Shown here piece after piece: positions 1-9,067 of a stretch of DNA of 64,000 bases. The notes below the pieces were generated by a model. The model was not told the DNA's origin. It made no database searches and worked only from the letters and a program-made list of their open reading frames with translations. Position numbers and translations under genes: made by a program. Within the stretch, counting starts at the first letter, position 1; each line of letters starts with the position of its first letter. The stretch lies in the NCBI RefSeq assembly GCF_009760905.1, contig NZ_VIRW01000012.1, positions 1-64,000 on the forward strand, in the 5' to 3' direction. The DNA is from Chitinibacter sp. GC72. GTDB taxonomy: Bacteria > Pseudomonadota > Gammaproteobacteria > Burkholderiales > Chitinibacteraceae.

Positions 1-1790
1 CTGATTTTCCATTTGCCGCCTTCTTGCACCAGCTCCAGCGTTTTCTGTACGGTGTCGCTGTAGTCTTTCGAGCTGTAGTGCTGCGTGAAGGTCACTTCGC
101 CGCGATCCTTGCCGCTCATCTTGCAGCTTGGGTTGTCCAGTTTGAGCGTGATGCTGCCTTCCTTGCCGACGCGGGCGCGGCGTTTGGTTTCCCAGTCGGC
201 GCGGGTGCGCCCGCCACTGGCTTCAAAGCTGGCGGCGTAGAGGGCCAGGTAGGTGTCAAGCTGCTTGCCTGACCAGGCGGCGGACCAGTTGCCGACCAGA
301 TCGCTGATGGCTTTGTCGCAGTTACTGCCCGGCGCTGCTGGTGCTGGCTGCGGTGTGGGTGTCACTTCGGCGACGACAGCGGTCCGTGGTGGGCGTGCGG
401 CCATGGCGGCGTCGCGGTCGAGCTTGACGCTGTCGATCATGCCGCCTGCGCAGGCGACTTTTTCGTCGTCGCTGACATTGTCGCCCAGATTGTCGTCCGG
501 GCCGCTGCTTTCCAGGGGTGCCAGTTGCAAGGTGGCGAGCAGCTGGTGTGTTTGCGCCAGCACGCGGGCGTGCGAGAGCTGGTAGTCGTAGTCGGCTTTG
601 ACCAGCGCGATTTTGGCTTCGAACAATTCGTTTTCAGTATCGAGCACGTCGAGCAATGAGCGCTGGCCGATGTCGAACTGGCGGCGGAAGGCGTCGCGCG
701 ATTTTTCGGTGGCGAGCACATGCTGGTCGAGGTAGCTGAGCTGCTCTTTCAGGCGGAAGGTGTCGTTCCAGGCGATCTGCGTGGTCTGGCGAATGTCGCG
801 GCAGGTTTTGTCGCGCATTTCGTAAGCGATATTCAGTTGTTCGGCGTACTGGCTGGCGCGCGCTTTGCTGGCGCCGCCACGGAACAGGTTGTAGTTCATC
901 ACCAGCTGAACGACGCCGTCTTTGTAGCTGCCATCAACATTGTCGCGATTCCAGTCCAGGCCCTGGCTGGCGCGCAGCTCGAAGGTGGGGTAGTTATCGC
1001 TTTGCTTGTTTTCGGCCTCCGCACGGGCGGCGCGGATATTGTAAACGGCGGCTTTAAATTGCGGATTGTGCACCAGCTGCGCACGCAAGGCGGCGGCATC
1101 CGCAGGCAGCGCGGCGGCCAAGCTGCCGGGCTTGCTCATCTCGGCGGCGGGCAGCGAGCCGGTCAGGCGCTCGTAGCGGGCCGAAACATCGTGCAGGTTA
1201 GAGGCTTGGGTGAGCCAGTTCGATTCGGCCAGCGCCAAGCGGCCAGTGGCGGTTTCCAGATCGACACGACGACCAACCCCGGCGCTCACGCGCTCGGTAA
1301 TCTGATCGTAGGTTTCTTTGTGGATGGCGTAATTGTCTTTGGCCAGCTCAACCAGCTCGCGGTAACGCAACACATCTAGGTAGGCATTAATGGTTTCCAG
1401 CGCGGCCATATCGCTGGCGGCGAGCAATTCGTAGTAGCGGGTCAGTTTGCCATAGCCCAGACGGCGCACTTCGCTTTGGGTGGCAAAGCCGTCAAACAGC
1501 ATCTGGCGCAATTCAAGGTTCACACCGCTGTGGCCAAAAGCGCCGCCTTTATTGCCGGTCGGGCGCTGCTGTTTTTCCATGCCGGTGTAGGCATTCAGAT
1601 CAACGCGTGGGTAGTAATTGGCCTTGGCAACGTCCTGCTCATCGCTGGAGGCTTTGTAGCCCAGCCATTTGGCGCGCACTTCGGGGTTTTTAAGGACGGT
1701 TTGTTCGACTGCTTCTTTGAGGTTGCTGGCGGCAAATCCGCTTTGAGCGCACAGCAGCATGCAAAGTAGTGCAAGTGGTTTCAGTGTCAT
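1..1790 (-). CDS. TolC-family outer-membrane channel with C-terminal Cds6/NTF2-like domain (partial, runs off left edge)
   Basis: The reading frame is open from the ATG at 1790 to the left edge, about 596 codons with no stop, so the C-terminus is missing. The start MTLKPLALLCMLLCAQSGFA is a signal peptide; an in-frame ATG at 1802 adds four residues. The body has the two repeated outer-membrane efflux (OEP) halves typical of TolC, with the usual ALETINAYLDVLRY and GQRSLLDVLDTENELF-type helices. After about residue 450 a linker rich in Pro, Ala and Thr leads to a domain starting near NWSAAWSGKQLDTYLALYA. This resembles the Cds6 C-terminal/SnoaL-like fold found on some type I secretion TolC proteins. 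TolC proteins carry substrates of type I secretion or RND pumps across the outer membrane. No pump or adhesin gene is visible, so the partner is unknown. Function class is sure; the Cds6 call is from memory of the family. Confidence 0.9.
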   Translation of the reverse strand, partial: MTLKPLALLCMLLCAQSGFAASNLKEAVEQTVLKNPEVRAKWLGYKASSDEQDVAKANYYPRVDLNAYTGMEKQQRPTGNKGGAFGHSGVNLELRQMLFDGFATQSEVRRLGYGKLTRYYELLAASDMAALETINAYLDVLRYRELVELAKDNYAIHKETYDQITERVSAGVGRRVDLETATGRLALAESNWLTQASNLHDVSARYERLTGSLPAAEMSKPGSLAAALPADAAALRAQLVHNPQFKAAVYNIRAARAEAENKQSDNYPTFELRASQGLDWNRDNVDGSYKDGVVQLVMNYNLFRGGASKARASQYAEQLNIAYEMRDKTCRDIRQTTQIAWNDTFRLKEQLSYLDQHVLATEKSRDAFRRQFDIGQRSLLDVLDTENELFEAKIALVKADYDYQLSHARVLAQTHQLLATLQLAPLESSGPDDNLGDNVSDDEKVACAGGMIDSVKLDRDAAMAARPPRTAVVAEVTPTPQPAPAAPGSNCDKAISDLVGNWSAAWSGKQLDTYLALYAASFEASGGRTRADWETKRRARVGKEGSITLKLDNPSCKMSGKDRGEVTFTQHYSSKDYSDTVQKTLELVQEGGKWKI

Positions 1791-1835
1791 TGCTTTATCC
1801 ATGTCGAGTGATTTTGAGTTATCTGTCCATAAGGT

Positions 1836-1857
1836 CAAGTGTGAAATACATCACTTG
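1836..1857. promoter_or_regulatory. CRP/FNR-type palindrome upstream of the TolC gene
   Basis: The 22-bp near-palindrome has the core TGTGA-N6-TCACT flanked by CAAG/CTTG, close to the CRP half-site pattern TGTGA-N6-TCACA. It lies 34-55 bases upstream of the two candidate TolC starts and behind the 3' end of the CHASE2 kinase, so only the TolC gene can be its target. A second element, two GTTAAC hexamers ten bases apart (1917-1932), lies further upstream in the same 160-bp gap. Binding is inferred. Confidence 0.45.
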
Positions 1858-1962
1858 CATTGTGGTTTTAGGTATTTGTCCCGATCTTAAACACTAAGTC
1901 AGCTTGCTTCAATCGAGTTAACAATCGTTAACAGATTGTCAGTGTGCGATATCGTCAGGCAT

Positions 1963-4341
1963 CTACAGGGCTGGCAGGGTCAGGGCAAAGCAGGCACCAG
2001 CACCCGGCTGGGCATCGATGCTGAGCTGGCCGTGGTGGCGCTCGGCCACGGTGTGAACCAGCGCCAGGCCAAGACCAACGCCATTTTGTGCTTTGCCTAG
2101 CTGACCAAAGCGTGCCAGCAGCGTGTCGCGCCGGGCAGGATCAAGCCCGGCACCGTAGTCCTGCACGGCCAGCACGATTTCTCCGCTGTGCTGGCGGCTG
2201 ATCGAGCAATCGATTCCCCGCTGGCTGTGGCCGTATTTGAGCGCGTTCTCGATCAGATTGCCCAGTGCGCGACCCAGCATCTGGCGATCCGCCGGGTAAA
2301 TGGCCTGCCCGGCATTATCCAGCTGGCAGATGGCATTAATATTTAGCCCCGCCAGCTGGGCTTTTTCCCAGAATTGATCGACGGTTTCGCACAACAGGTC
2401 ATACAGATCAATCTGCTCGATGTTCAGTGGTGCAGCACTAGCACGGGCCAGTTGCACAAAATCATCGGCCAGCTGCAAAGTGCGCTGCGCATGATTGCGG
2501 ATACGCGCAAACAGCGTGGCTTGCGCCGCATCCGGCTCGGGGTGCGCGCTCTGGTGCAGAGTCAGTAGCGCCAGAATCGCCGATTGCGGCGAGCGCATAT
2601 CGTGCGACAGAAAGTCCAGTGCTTCATCGCGCTGGCGTTGGGCGGCCTGAATCAGTGACAAATCAATCAGGCTGACAATCCAGCCTATCGGCTTGCCCGC
2701 CTGATCGTGCCGAGGCACCGATTTGAGCAGCAGCTCGCGTCCGCGCTGATCGTAAACTCTGGCCGAGGCTGCCTGCGCGGCAAAAAGATGCGCCAGCATA
2801 TTCTGCTGGCCGTTCTGTGCACTGCTTTGGCTTGAGAATTGACTGGCGAGCAGCTCGCGTAGCGGCTGGCCGCTGCCGTCGCCAAAATCATCCTCCAGAG
2901 CGGCATTAAAACCAAGATTCAAATCATCTCCCAGCTCATGCCGTGCAGCCAGATTGGCCAGGATAATCCGGCCCTGTGCGTCGCAGACCAGGACGCAATC
3001 GGCCAACTGATCCAGGCTATCGCGGACAAAGCGGCGCAAATGCGCCAGTTGCTCAACCGCGTGGCTTAAGGCGGCCATTTTTTTGTCGAGCATATCGAGC
3101 CCGGCGCCTTCCTGTGGCAAGCTGGCCAGCAGAGGATCTTCGCGGCGGATGTGATCGAGTTGCTGGGCAAAATAGCGCAAGGCCGCTTCCATGCGCAGCC
3201 AGCTCCAGAGCGGATAGAGCAGCATCACCATCAGCAAGGCAGACATCGGAGCAAACTGGATATGCCAGCGGCTGAGCATCAGCTCGCACGCGGCCAGCAC
3301 CAGCGCCAACAATAACACCATCGCCAGCAGCGCCTGCCTTGGGCGCAAATACTGCAAAGCCAGCAGCGCCAGTGCAGTGGCGACAACGCTGAGTGCAGCA
3401 TTCTCCCAGGCATGTGCGCGGCGCAACGGGTGCCGATTACGCAGCGTATCGAGCGTATTGGCAATCAGCTCAACGCCAGGCATCAGCGATTGCGGGCCGG
3501 TCATGGCCGTCGGGTAAGCATCGCCCAGCCCGGCTGCTGTGGCGCCAATCAGTACGTATTTGTCTTGCCAGATCGTCGGGGCAATCTTGCCGGCCAATAC
3601 ATCGGCGTAACTGTAACGCGGGTAAGTGCCTGCAGGGCCAGCCAGTGGCAGCTGCAAGGCATGATTGCGCAGCCACTGCTTTGAGTTGCCGCGCTGAGCG
3701 CTGCTCAGGGCTTGACCCGGCAGGGGCGAGGGGGCTTCGCCCGCGACATCCAGCAAGGAGAGCGCCAGATGCGGCCACGGTGTGGCGGCGTGGCCTTCCT
3801 GCAAATACACGCGGCGCACCAGTCCATCCTGATCAAGCTCGGTATTGATGTGCGCCAGCTGGGCAGCGCTGCCAGCCAGGCTGGGCAGCGGCAGGGTAAG
3901 CTGGCCAAGGCCACCCTGATTGGCCAGAAAAACCGGCATCACCACGCGGCCATGCTGGCGCATGGCCTCTGCCAGCGCCTGATCATTGGCCGGGTGGTGC
4001 GTATCGGCTTCGGACAGAATCAGGTCAAGCCCGACTGCGCGTGCCTGCTGCAGCCGGGCAAGCAGATCGGCATGGTAGTGCCGTGGCCATGGCCAGCGCC
4101 CCAGCTTGGCAATGCTGGCGTCGTCAATCGCGATAATCACAATATCCGGGTCAATCGCGCGCTGCTGGCGACTGGCACTGGAATCCATTAGCGACTGATC
4201 CAGCCGCCCCAGCCCGTTGATCCAGCCCAGCGCCAGCGCCAGCAGCAGGCTGACTGCAATCAGCAGCCAGCGCGCCGCGTGTGGCGAGGCGGGGGCTGGT
4301 CGGTTTACTGTCCGGTTAAAGGCTGTTAAGCGACCTGGCAT
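1963..4341 (-). CDS. CHASE2-domain sensor histidine kinase
   Basis: This is a 792-residue membrane sensor kinase. A transmembrane helix at about residues 24-42 is followed by a periplasmic CHASE2 domain to about residue 310 (DIVIIAIDDASIAKLGRWPW is its hallmark start). Three closely spaced helices follow at about 315-395, then a PAS-like segment at 440-560. The kinase core has H-box FLSHDMRSPQSAILALL, N-box NLIENALKYG, and G-boxes DYGAGLDPA and GVGLGLALV. The ligand of CHASE2 domains is unknown. The ATG follows the stop of the FecR/LysM gene with no gap (TAAATG), so the two are translationally coupled. It is the third gene of the operon and the likely phospho-donor for the OmpR-type regulator encoded first. 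Confidence 0.93.
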   Translation of the reverse strand: MPGRLTAFNRTVNRPAPASPHAARWLLIAVSLLLALALGWINGLGRLDQSLMDSSASRQQRAIDPDIVIIAIDDASIAKLGRWPWPRHYHADLLARLQQARAVGLDLILSEADTHHPANDQALAEAMRQHGRVVMPVFLANQGGLGQLTLPLPSLAGSAAQLAHINTELDQDGLVRRVYLQEGHAATPWPHLALSLLDVAGEAPSPLPGQALSSAQRGNSKQWLRNHALQLPLAGPAGTYPRYSYADVLAGKIAPTIWQDKYVLIGATAAGLGDAYPTAMTGPQSLMPGVELIANTLDTLRNRHPLRRAHAWENAALSVVATALALLALQYLRPRQALLAMVLLLALVLAACELMLSRWHIQFAPMSALLMVMLLYPLWSWLRMEAALRYFAQQLDHIRREDPLLASLPQEGAGLDMLDKKMAALSHAVEQLAHLRRFVRDSLDQLADCVLVCDAQGRIILANLAARHELGDDLNLGFNAALEDDFGDGSGQPLRELLASQFSSQSSAQNGQQNMLAHLFAAQAASARVYDQRGRELLLKSVPRHDQAGKPIGWIVSLIDLSLIQAAQRQRDEALDFLSHDMRSPQSAILALLTLHQSAHPEPDAAQATLFARIRNHAQRTLQLADDFVQLARASAAPLNIEQIDLYDLLCETVDQFWEKAQLAGLNINAICQLDNAGQAIYPADRQMLGRALGNLIENALKYGHSQRGIDCSISRQHSGEIVLAVQDYGAGLDPARRDTLLARFGQLGKAQNGVGLGLALVHTVAERHHGQLSIDAQPGAGACFALTLPAL

Positions 4342-6153
4342 TTAATCGGCAAGGCGGATGATTTGCCCCTGACTGTCGCGCAAGCCCAGCCCGTTGCTGC
4401 TGCACAGAACGGCAGGGGTATTGAGCCGCCGTACTTTGGAAAATGCCGAACTCATGCCGTACTGATTGGTCGATTTGATACGGATAAAATAATCGTGGCA
4501 GCCCAGTGGAATGTCGAGTGCGGTGTGCGGCTCGCTGAGTTGCAGGTCAAGTATCGGCGCGGCAAAATCGCGTTCGTGGGCAATTTGCAGCTGATAGCTG
4601 CTGCCTGGCTCACCAGCCCATTGCACGCGTAATTGATCGGTATAGCTTTCGCTGGCTTCAGGCGCACTCGGTGCTTTGACCACGGTAAAAGCGGTGGGTG
4701 CGCTAAACGGGCCGCGCTGGGCGGTGGCGAGATCCTCCAGCGTGGCAACGCGCCAGAAATAGGGCTGCGGCTGATCGAGCTGGCTATCCCAGCGGCATAG
4801 CGATCCTTCCGTGATTTTCTCCTGGGTATTGCCCGCAAAGTCAATCTGCTCGCTGATCTGGAATAGATACCCCTTGGCATCGTCGTCACCTGCGCACAGT
4901 AGCGTCACTTTGCCACTCGGTACGTGCGCGCCTTGCGCTGGAATCTGGATCAGCGGTGCGGCTGGCGTGGTTTTGATGTGCACCGGGGTGAGTAATTCCT
5001 TGCCCGCCAGGCCATCGCTGCTGATGGCGCGAACACGTAGCAGATAGTTGCCGTCGGCAATGTCGGCGCTGAGCGTCGGCTTGGCCTCGTTGGCTAGCCA
5101 GATAATTTGCGCGGGCTGGCTGATGGTTTCCAGCTGCGCCAGAAATGTACCGGCTGTGTCTGCGCCCTTTGAGTCGCTGAGTTGTAAAGGGAGCAAAAAT
5201 GGCAGCGATTCGATCCGGCTGAGCGCTTGCGTGAGCTGCGGCGCGTCGGGCAGGGCTTTTAGCGTCGGCGCGCGGCCCTGATCGAGCACAATGCCATGCC
5301 CGGCTGCAAGCTCGGTGTGCGCTCCGGTTTTCACGGCGCCGGCCTTAAAGACCACAGACCCGCTCAGCAGATCGGTGAGCGTGCGCGTGCCCTGTGCATT
5401 GAGTGCCACGCCAAAGCGCGTACCGCGCACGCCGGTGACGGCCAGCGGGGTTGTCACTTCAAATCGCGAACCGGCGGGCTGTTTTTCCACCGCAAAATCG
5501 GCACGGCCCTGCTTGAGCTTGACTTCGGTCTGGCGCGCGCCCAACTGCGGCACATCGCGCAAGCGTTGCAAGGTGAACTGGCTATTGGGCGACACATAAA
5601 TCTGGCTGCCGTCCTGCAAACCCAGCCCCAGCCAGCCATTGGTGCTGGCGGCAATCACATTGCCTTCGCGCAGCGTTTGCCCGGCAGACAGCGCCTTGCC
5701 CTTGTCGGGACCGGCAATCACTTTAACCTCGCCTCGTAGATACAGCACTTGCGCGCTTTGCGCCACGCCGCGCATCAGCCGCAGCGGGATTTTTACCGTG
5801 CTGCCCGGCTGTAGAAAATCGGGGTTTTTAATGGCATTGAGTTTGGCGACGGCCTGCCAGTCGGTCGGGCGATTAAGCAGTTGCTCTGCAATGCGGTACA
5901 GATTGTCGCCCGGTTTGACCGGATAATGGTGTAGGTCGGAAGCCAAAAATTCTCCAGCATCGTTACCTCGCCGTGCCGTACTCCTTGTACTGCCTGCGGC
6001 TTCGCTGCCTTGCTGGGAAACTTTGGTACGGTTACTTAGCGCTTCACTGGCCAGCGCGGCGGGCGTTGCCGCTACCAGTAGCAGCGCACCCAGCAGGGCT
6101 GCGGCATCGTGCCAAATCGTTGCACTGGCTTGAGAAGGGGAAAGGTTGATCAC
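4342..6153 (-). CDS. LysM- and FecR-domain periplasmic protein
   Basis: The 603-residue protein has an N-terminal hydrophobic export signal (about residues 15-35, ending near ATPAALASEA). A LysM peptidoglycan-binding repeat at about 75-125 contains YPVKPGDNLYRIAEQLL, and a FecR-like domain at about 135-240 contains LRGEVKVIAG and GVRGTRFGVALN. The C-terminal half is long and resembles fibronectin-III-type modules (WRVATLEDL, QLRVQWAGEPGSSYQLQIAH). It lies between the response regulator and the CHASE2 kinase, overlapping the former by four bases (ATGA) and abutting the latter. CHASE2 kinases and FecR/LysM proteins recur together in proteobacteria. A role as cell-wall-anchored sensor or scaffold for the kinase is inference. 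No TonB receptor or sigma factor is near, so a classical FecR iron role is unlikely. Confidence 0.88.
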   Translation of the reverse strand: MINLSPSQASATIWHDAAALLGALLLVAATPAALASEALSNRTKVSQQGSEAAGSTRSTARRGNDAGEFLASDLHHYPVKPGDNLYRIAEQLLNRPTDWQAVAKLNAIKNPDFLQPGSTVKIPLRLMRGVAQSAQVLYLRGEVKVIAGPDKGKALSAGQTLREGNVIAASTNGWLGLGLQDGSQIYVSPNSQFTLQRLRDVPQLGARQTEVKLKQGRADFAVEKQPAGSRFEVTTPLAVTGVRGTRFGVALNAQGTRTLTDLLSGSVVFKAGAVKTGAHTELAAGHGIVLDQGRAPTLKALPDAPQLTQALSRIESLPFLLPLQLSDSKGADTAGTFLAQLETISQPAQIIWLANEAKPTLSADIADGNYLLRVRAISSDGLAGKELLTPVHIKTTPAAPLIQIPAQGAHVPSGKVTLLCAGDDDAKGYLFQISEQIDFAGNTQEKITEGSLCRWDSQLDQPQPYFWRVATLEDLATAQRGPFSAPTAFTVVKAPSAPEASESYTDQLRVQWAGEPGSSYQLQIAHERDFAAPILDLQLSEPHTALDIPLGCHDYFIRIKSTNQYGMSSAFSKVRRLNTPAVLCSSNGLGLRDSQGQIIRLAD

Positions 6154-6860
6154 GATGATGAATCCGAAAAAGAGTCGCCGACTTCGTCCAGCCGATAGCC
6201 GTGGCCGTAGACTGCACTGAGCCGAAAGCCGCGCTCGGGGCGCAAATGCAGCTTGCTGCGCAGGGTGGAAATATGCGTATCGAGTGTGCGGGTGGGAATA
6301 TCACTATTCATTCCCCACAAGGTTTCCATCAGATACTGGCGAGTGAGTACGCGGCCAGTATTGCTCAGCAGGCACAGCGCCAGATCAAATTCGCGCTCTT
6401 TGAGGATGATCTCTTCATCCAAGTAGCGAATGGTTTTCAGCGCCGGATTGAGCGCAAAACCGCCAAACTGCGTTTGCCGCTGCGCCGGTTTGGGCTGGGT
6501 GCGGCGGCATATGGCCTTGATGCGGGCCTTGAGCTCCTCAACGCGCAGCGGCTTTTGCATATAGTCATCCGCCCCGGCCGACAGCCCGGTCACCACATCG
6601 CGCTCACTATTGCGATGCGTGAGCATAATGATCGGAATGGCGCTGTCCAGCTCTTCGCGCACCCATTTGATCACGTCAATGCCGCTGTGCTCGGGCAGCT
6701 CCCAGTCGATCAGCAGCAAATCGAATTGTTGCAGCCGCAGCTGGCGTTGCAGCTCGTGTGCCGTGCTATACAGGCTGACCGAATGCCCCATCGCCGCCAC
6801 GGTGCTACTGAGCAAATCCAACTGATGGGGATCATCGTCCAGTGCTGCAATCTGCATCAT
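6150..6860 (-). CDS. OmpR-family DNA-binding response regulator
   Basis: About 236 residues. The receiver domain (1-115) has the acidic pair in ALDDDPHQ, the phospho-acceptor Asp in LLLIDWELPEHSG, the Thr in IIMLTHRNS and the Lys in YMQKPLRVEE. A winged-helix domain at about 130-230 ends in RTLDTHISTLRSKLHLRPE and YGHGYRL, typical of OmpR/PhoB effectors. An upstream in-frame GTG at 6869 would add three residues; the ATG at 6860 (or 6857) fits the family length better, and no strong ribosome-binding site decides between them. It heads the operon with the FecR/LysM and CHASE2 genes and is presumably phosphorylated by the CHASE2 kinase. Targets are unknown; the divergent-side neighbour, the TolC-Cds6 gene, is one candidate. 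Confidence 0.93.
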   Translation of the reverse strand: MMQIAALDDDPHQLDLLSSTVAAMGHSVSLYSTAHELQRQLRLQQFDLLLIDWELPEHSGIDVIKWVREELDSAIPIIMLTHRNSERDVVTGLSAGADDYMQKPLRVEELKARIKAICRRTQPKPAQRQTQFGGFALNPALKTIRYLDEEIILKEREFDLALCLLSNTGRVLTRQYLMETLWGMNSDIPTRTLDTHISTLRSKLHLRPERGFRLSAVYGHGYRLDEVGDSFSDSSS

Positions 6861-7041
6861 GCTGCTCACAAGCCCGCCGCTTACATAGTGGTTAATGTGC
6901 GCATTGTACCGTCAAGGCGCGGCAATGTTATTTCAAATTGTGAGCAAGACAGGGATTCAGTTGGCTTAGCTCTTGATCCCGATTTGATTAAAACGGTCTG
7001 GGATAGAATATCTGTCGGGGTGAGTTGAACAGGTTTTGTTA

Positions 7042-7090
7042 GGGTATAGCCTTGTATATGATATGTGGATTGATTTATAAGGCTATACCC
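7042..7090. repeat. 49-bp GGGTAT palindromic repeat, copy A
   Basis: The imperfect inverted repeat has arms GGGTATAGCCTT and AAGGCTATACCC (12 matching bases at each end). It overlaps the TAG stop codon of the LytTR gene at 7090-7092. The flank TTTTGTTA before the left arm recurs before copy D. The RNA would fold as a hairpin directly behind the coding sequence. Confidence 0.85.
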
Positions 7091-7860
7091 TACATTTGTT
7101 TGAACTGAGCCGCGTGGCTGCGGCTGAGCGGCAGGATTTCGGCGCTGCCTTTCAGGTGGATGCGCTGGCGGCCCAGCAGATCGCGGTCGATCCGGGCGAT
7201 GGCGGAGAGGCACACGATGTAGCCACGGTGGATTTGGGCAAAGCGCTGCGGGTTAAGCTGCGGCAGCAGCTCCTTGAGCGAGGTGCGGATCAGATGGCGC
7301 TCGGTGGCGGTGACAATTTCGGTGTATTTCTCATTGGCCTGGAAATACAGCACTTCATCGCAGGCCACTAGCCGCGTGGTGTCGCCCAAGCCGGTGGTCA
7401 GCCAGCTCAGATAGCTGGGCGCGGCGGGCTGGCCTTGCGCTTGCCCCTGTTTTTCCAGCAATTGCTGCAGCAACTGCGGCAGATCCAGTGTTGCCGAATT
7501 GGCCGCAGCCTGGCTGCGTTGCAGCTTGGCAATGCATTGCGCCAGCCGCGCATCGCTCACCGGCTTGAGCAGATAATCAATCGCATTGTTTTCAAACGCT
7601 GCCACGGCATATTCATCAAACGCGGTGACAAACACCACGCGGGTGTGCCGCAGCGTGCCAGCCACCTGCAAGCCATTGAGCCCCGGCATGCGGATATCGA
7701 GAAAAGCCAGATCGGGCTGCAGGCGATTGAGTTCGGCGCTGGCTTCATGACCGTTTTTCACGACGGCCACAATCTGCAATTCGGGCCAGAGCGCAGCCAG
7801 GCGCTCGGCCAGATTTTGTGCTAGCAGGGGTTCGTCATCGGCAATCAGGGCGGTACTCAT
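7090..7860 (-). CDS. LytTR-family response regulator (AlgR/LytR type)
   Basis: The 256-residue protein has a receiver domain (IADDEPLLAQNLAERL, phospho-acceptor Asp in LAFLDIRMPGLNG, Lys in DYLLKPVSD). A Gln/Ala-rich linker leads to a LytTR DNA-binding domain at about 150-256 (VLYFQANEKYTEIVTATERH, FAQIHRGYIVCLSAIARID). LytTR proteins bind pairs of short direct repeats about two helical turns apart. It is encoded just after the LytS-like kinase with an 88-bp gap, at the end of the exporter module. The tandem repeats at 13731-13761 and 14954-14984 are its most obvious candidate sites. The stop codon lies within a 49-bp palindrome. Confidence 0.94.
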   Translation of the reverse strand: MSTALIADDEPLLAQNLAERLAALWPELQIVAVVKNGHEASAELNRLQPDLAFLDIRMPGLNGLQVAGTLRHTRVVFVTAFDEYAVAAFENNAIDYLLKPVSDARLAQCIAKLQRSQAAANSATLDLPQLLQQLLEKQGQAQGQPAAPSYLSWLTTGLGDTTRLVACDEVLYFQANEKYTEIVTATERHLIRTSLKELLPQLNPQRFAQIHRGYIVCLSAIARIDRDLLGRQRIHLKGSAEILPLSRSHAAQFKQM

Positions 7861-7948
7861 GCGGGGTTTCTCTGTTCAAATCGTGGATGATATTGATTGT
7901 ATGTTCTGCTGATGGTATGTCCTTGCATCACATGCGGTGAGCGCAGTT

Positions 7949-9058
7949 TTACGATGAAGCCTTCCCCAGCAGATTAAGCGGCAAGCGCAATTCGGCGATT
8001 ACGCCATGGCCAGACTGGCTCGCGGTTCTGGCGCTGGACATCGTCTGGCTGCTGAGCAGTAGCTGGCCGCGCTCGCCGTACAGTGATTGCAGCCGGGCAC
8101 GCACATTGGCCAGACCCACGCCATGACCGCCACTGCCCGCGTTGTTGAGCCCCAGGCCGGTATCGCTGACGCGCAATAGCAGCGTGTCGGTGCCGCTCGC
8201 TTCGAGCTGCAGCGCCTCAATCAGAATGTGCCCGCCTTCAATTGCTGGCTCAATGCCGTGTTCCAGCGCGTTTTCTACCAGCGGCTGCAGTAGTAGCGGC
8301 GGCAGCTGGGCGTGCAGCAGCGCCGGTGGAATATTGATTTCATAGGTCAGCCGGGCACCCAGCCGGATCTGGCTGATGGCCAGTAGCGCGCGCACCAGCT
8401 CGATTTCATCGGCCAGGCTGGTTTGCGCCTGCCGGGTGCGCGACAGGCTGGCGCGCAGGTAATCATTCAGATGTTCGAGCATGGTTTGCGCCAGCGGCGC
8501 ATCGCGCGTAATCAGGCTGTGCACATTGGCCAGTGTATTAAACAGAAAATGCGGCTCGATCTGCGCTTGCAGCATGGCCAGCTGCGCGCTGATTTCGGCT
8601 TGTCTGGCTTCGGCGTGCTGGCGCTTGGCTTTTTCCAGCTCGTGCTTGTAGGTGAGCGAACGGTAAAAAACGATAAAAAACGCGCAGGCGACAAACGAGA
8701 CAATCATCGCAAAGGCAAACCCGCGCCATTGATGATCCGGGTTTTGCTGCATCATGGTAAAAACATTGGGCGCGCCCAGCCAGTGCGCCACCGTAAAGCC
8801 AAGCGGCACGCCCATAATCACCGACATGATCGAGCGCCAGTTCCAGCCTATGCTAGGCACGCCCAAGTGAAGCAGGCAGTTGGTGCTGCCAATGCTAAAA
8901 CCGATGCAGTGCGAAATCAGCAGGTTCTGGCCAAAGCTGGTCGCGCCTTCAATTACGCTAAGTGCAACGGCAATAATCGTATTAACCAGCAACAAGAGGC
9001 CGATTTCGCGTTGCCAGTTGAAATTGGGAAACTGCTTGGTGGAGAAAAAAAGTGCCAT
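7949..9058 (-). CDS. LytS-like sensor histidine kinase (His_kinase family)
   Basis: A 369-residue membrane kinase. Four or so transmembrane helices fill about residues 15-150, with no large periplasmic domain. A coiled segment rich in Lys, Ala and Glu follows. The His_kinase motif has its His in QAQIEPHFLFNTLANVHSLI, and the HATPase domain has LPPLLLQPLVENALEHG and DTGLGLNNAG. This is the LytS/YehU architecture, whose partners are LytTR regulators, and the next gene encodes one. The start is nine bases after the stop of the beta-barrel gene, so it is probably the last but one gene of the exporter operon. Sensing may occur in the membrane, perhaps of cell-envelope state or of the exporter itself (inference). 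Confidence 0.92.
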   Translation of the reverse strand: MALFFSTKQFPNFNWQREIGLLLLVNTIIAVALSVIEGATSFGQNLLISHCIGFSIGSTNCLLHLGVPSIGWNWRSIMSVIMGVPLGFTVAHWLGAPNVFTMMQQNPDHQWRGFAFAMIVSFVACAFFIVFYRSLTYKHELEKAKRQHAEARQAEISAQLAMLQAQIEPHFLFNTLANVHSLITRDAPLAQTMLEHLNDYLRASLSRTRQAQTSLADEIELVRALLAISQIRLGARLTYEINIPPALLHAQLPPLLLQPLVENALEHGIEPAIEGGHILIEALQLEASGTDTLLLRVSDTGLGLNNAGSGGHGVGLANVRARLQSLYGERGQLLLSSQTMSSARTASQSGHGVIAELRLPLNLLGKASS

Positions 9059-9067
9059 GGTGCAGCC

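Noticed and set aside
720-1379. 219-residue plus-strand ORF
   Set aside because: It is antisense to the TolC gene, whose frame has clear OEP motifs; the ORF is a by-product of GC-rich codon use.
3620-3668. GGGTAAGTGCCTGCAGG within the CHASE2 gene, like the start of repeat copy D
   Set aside because: The right end (GGCATGATTGC) lacks ATACCC and the match stops after 17 bases.
6201-7028. 275-residue plus-strand ORF
   Set aside because: It is antisense to the OmpR-type regulator and has no family features.
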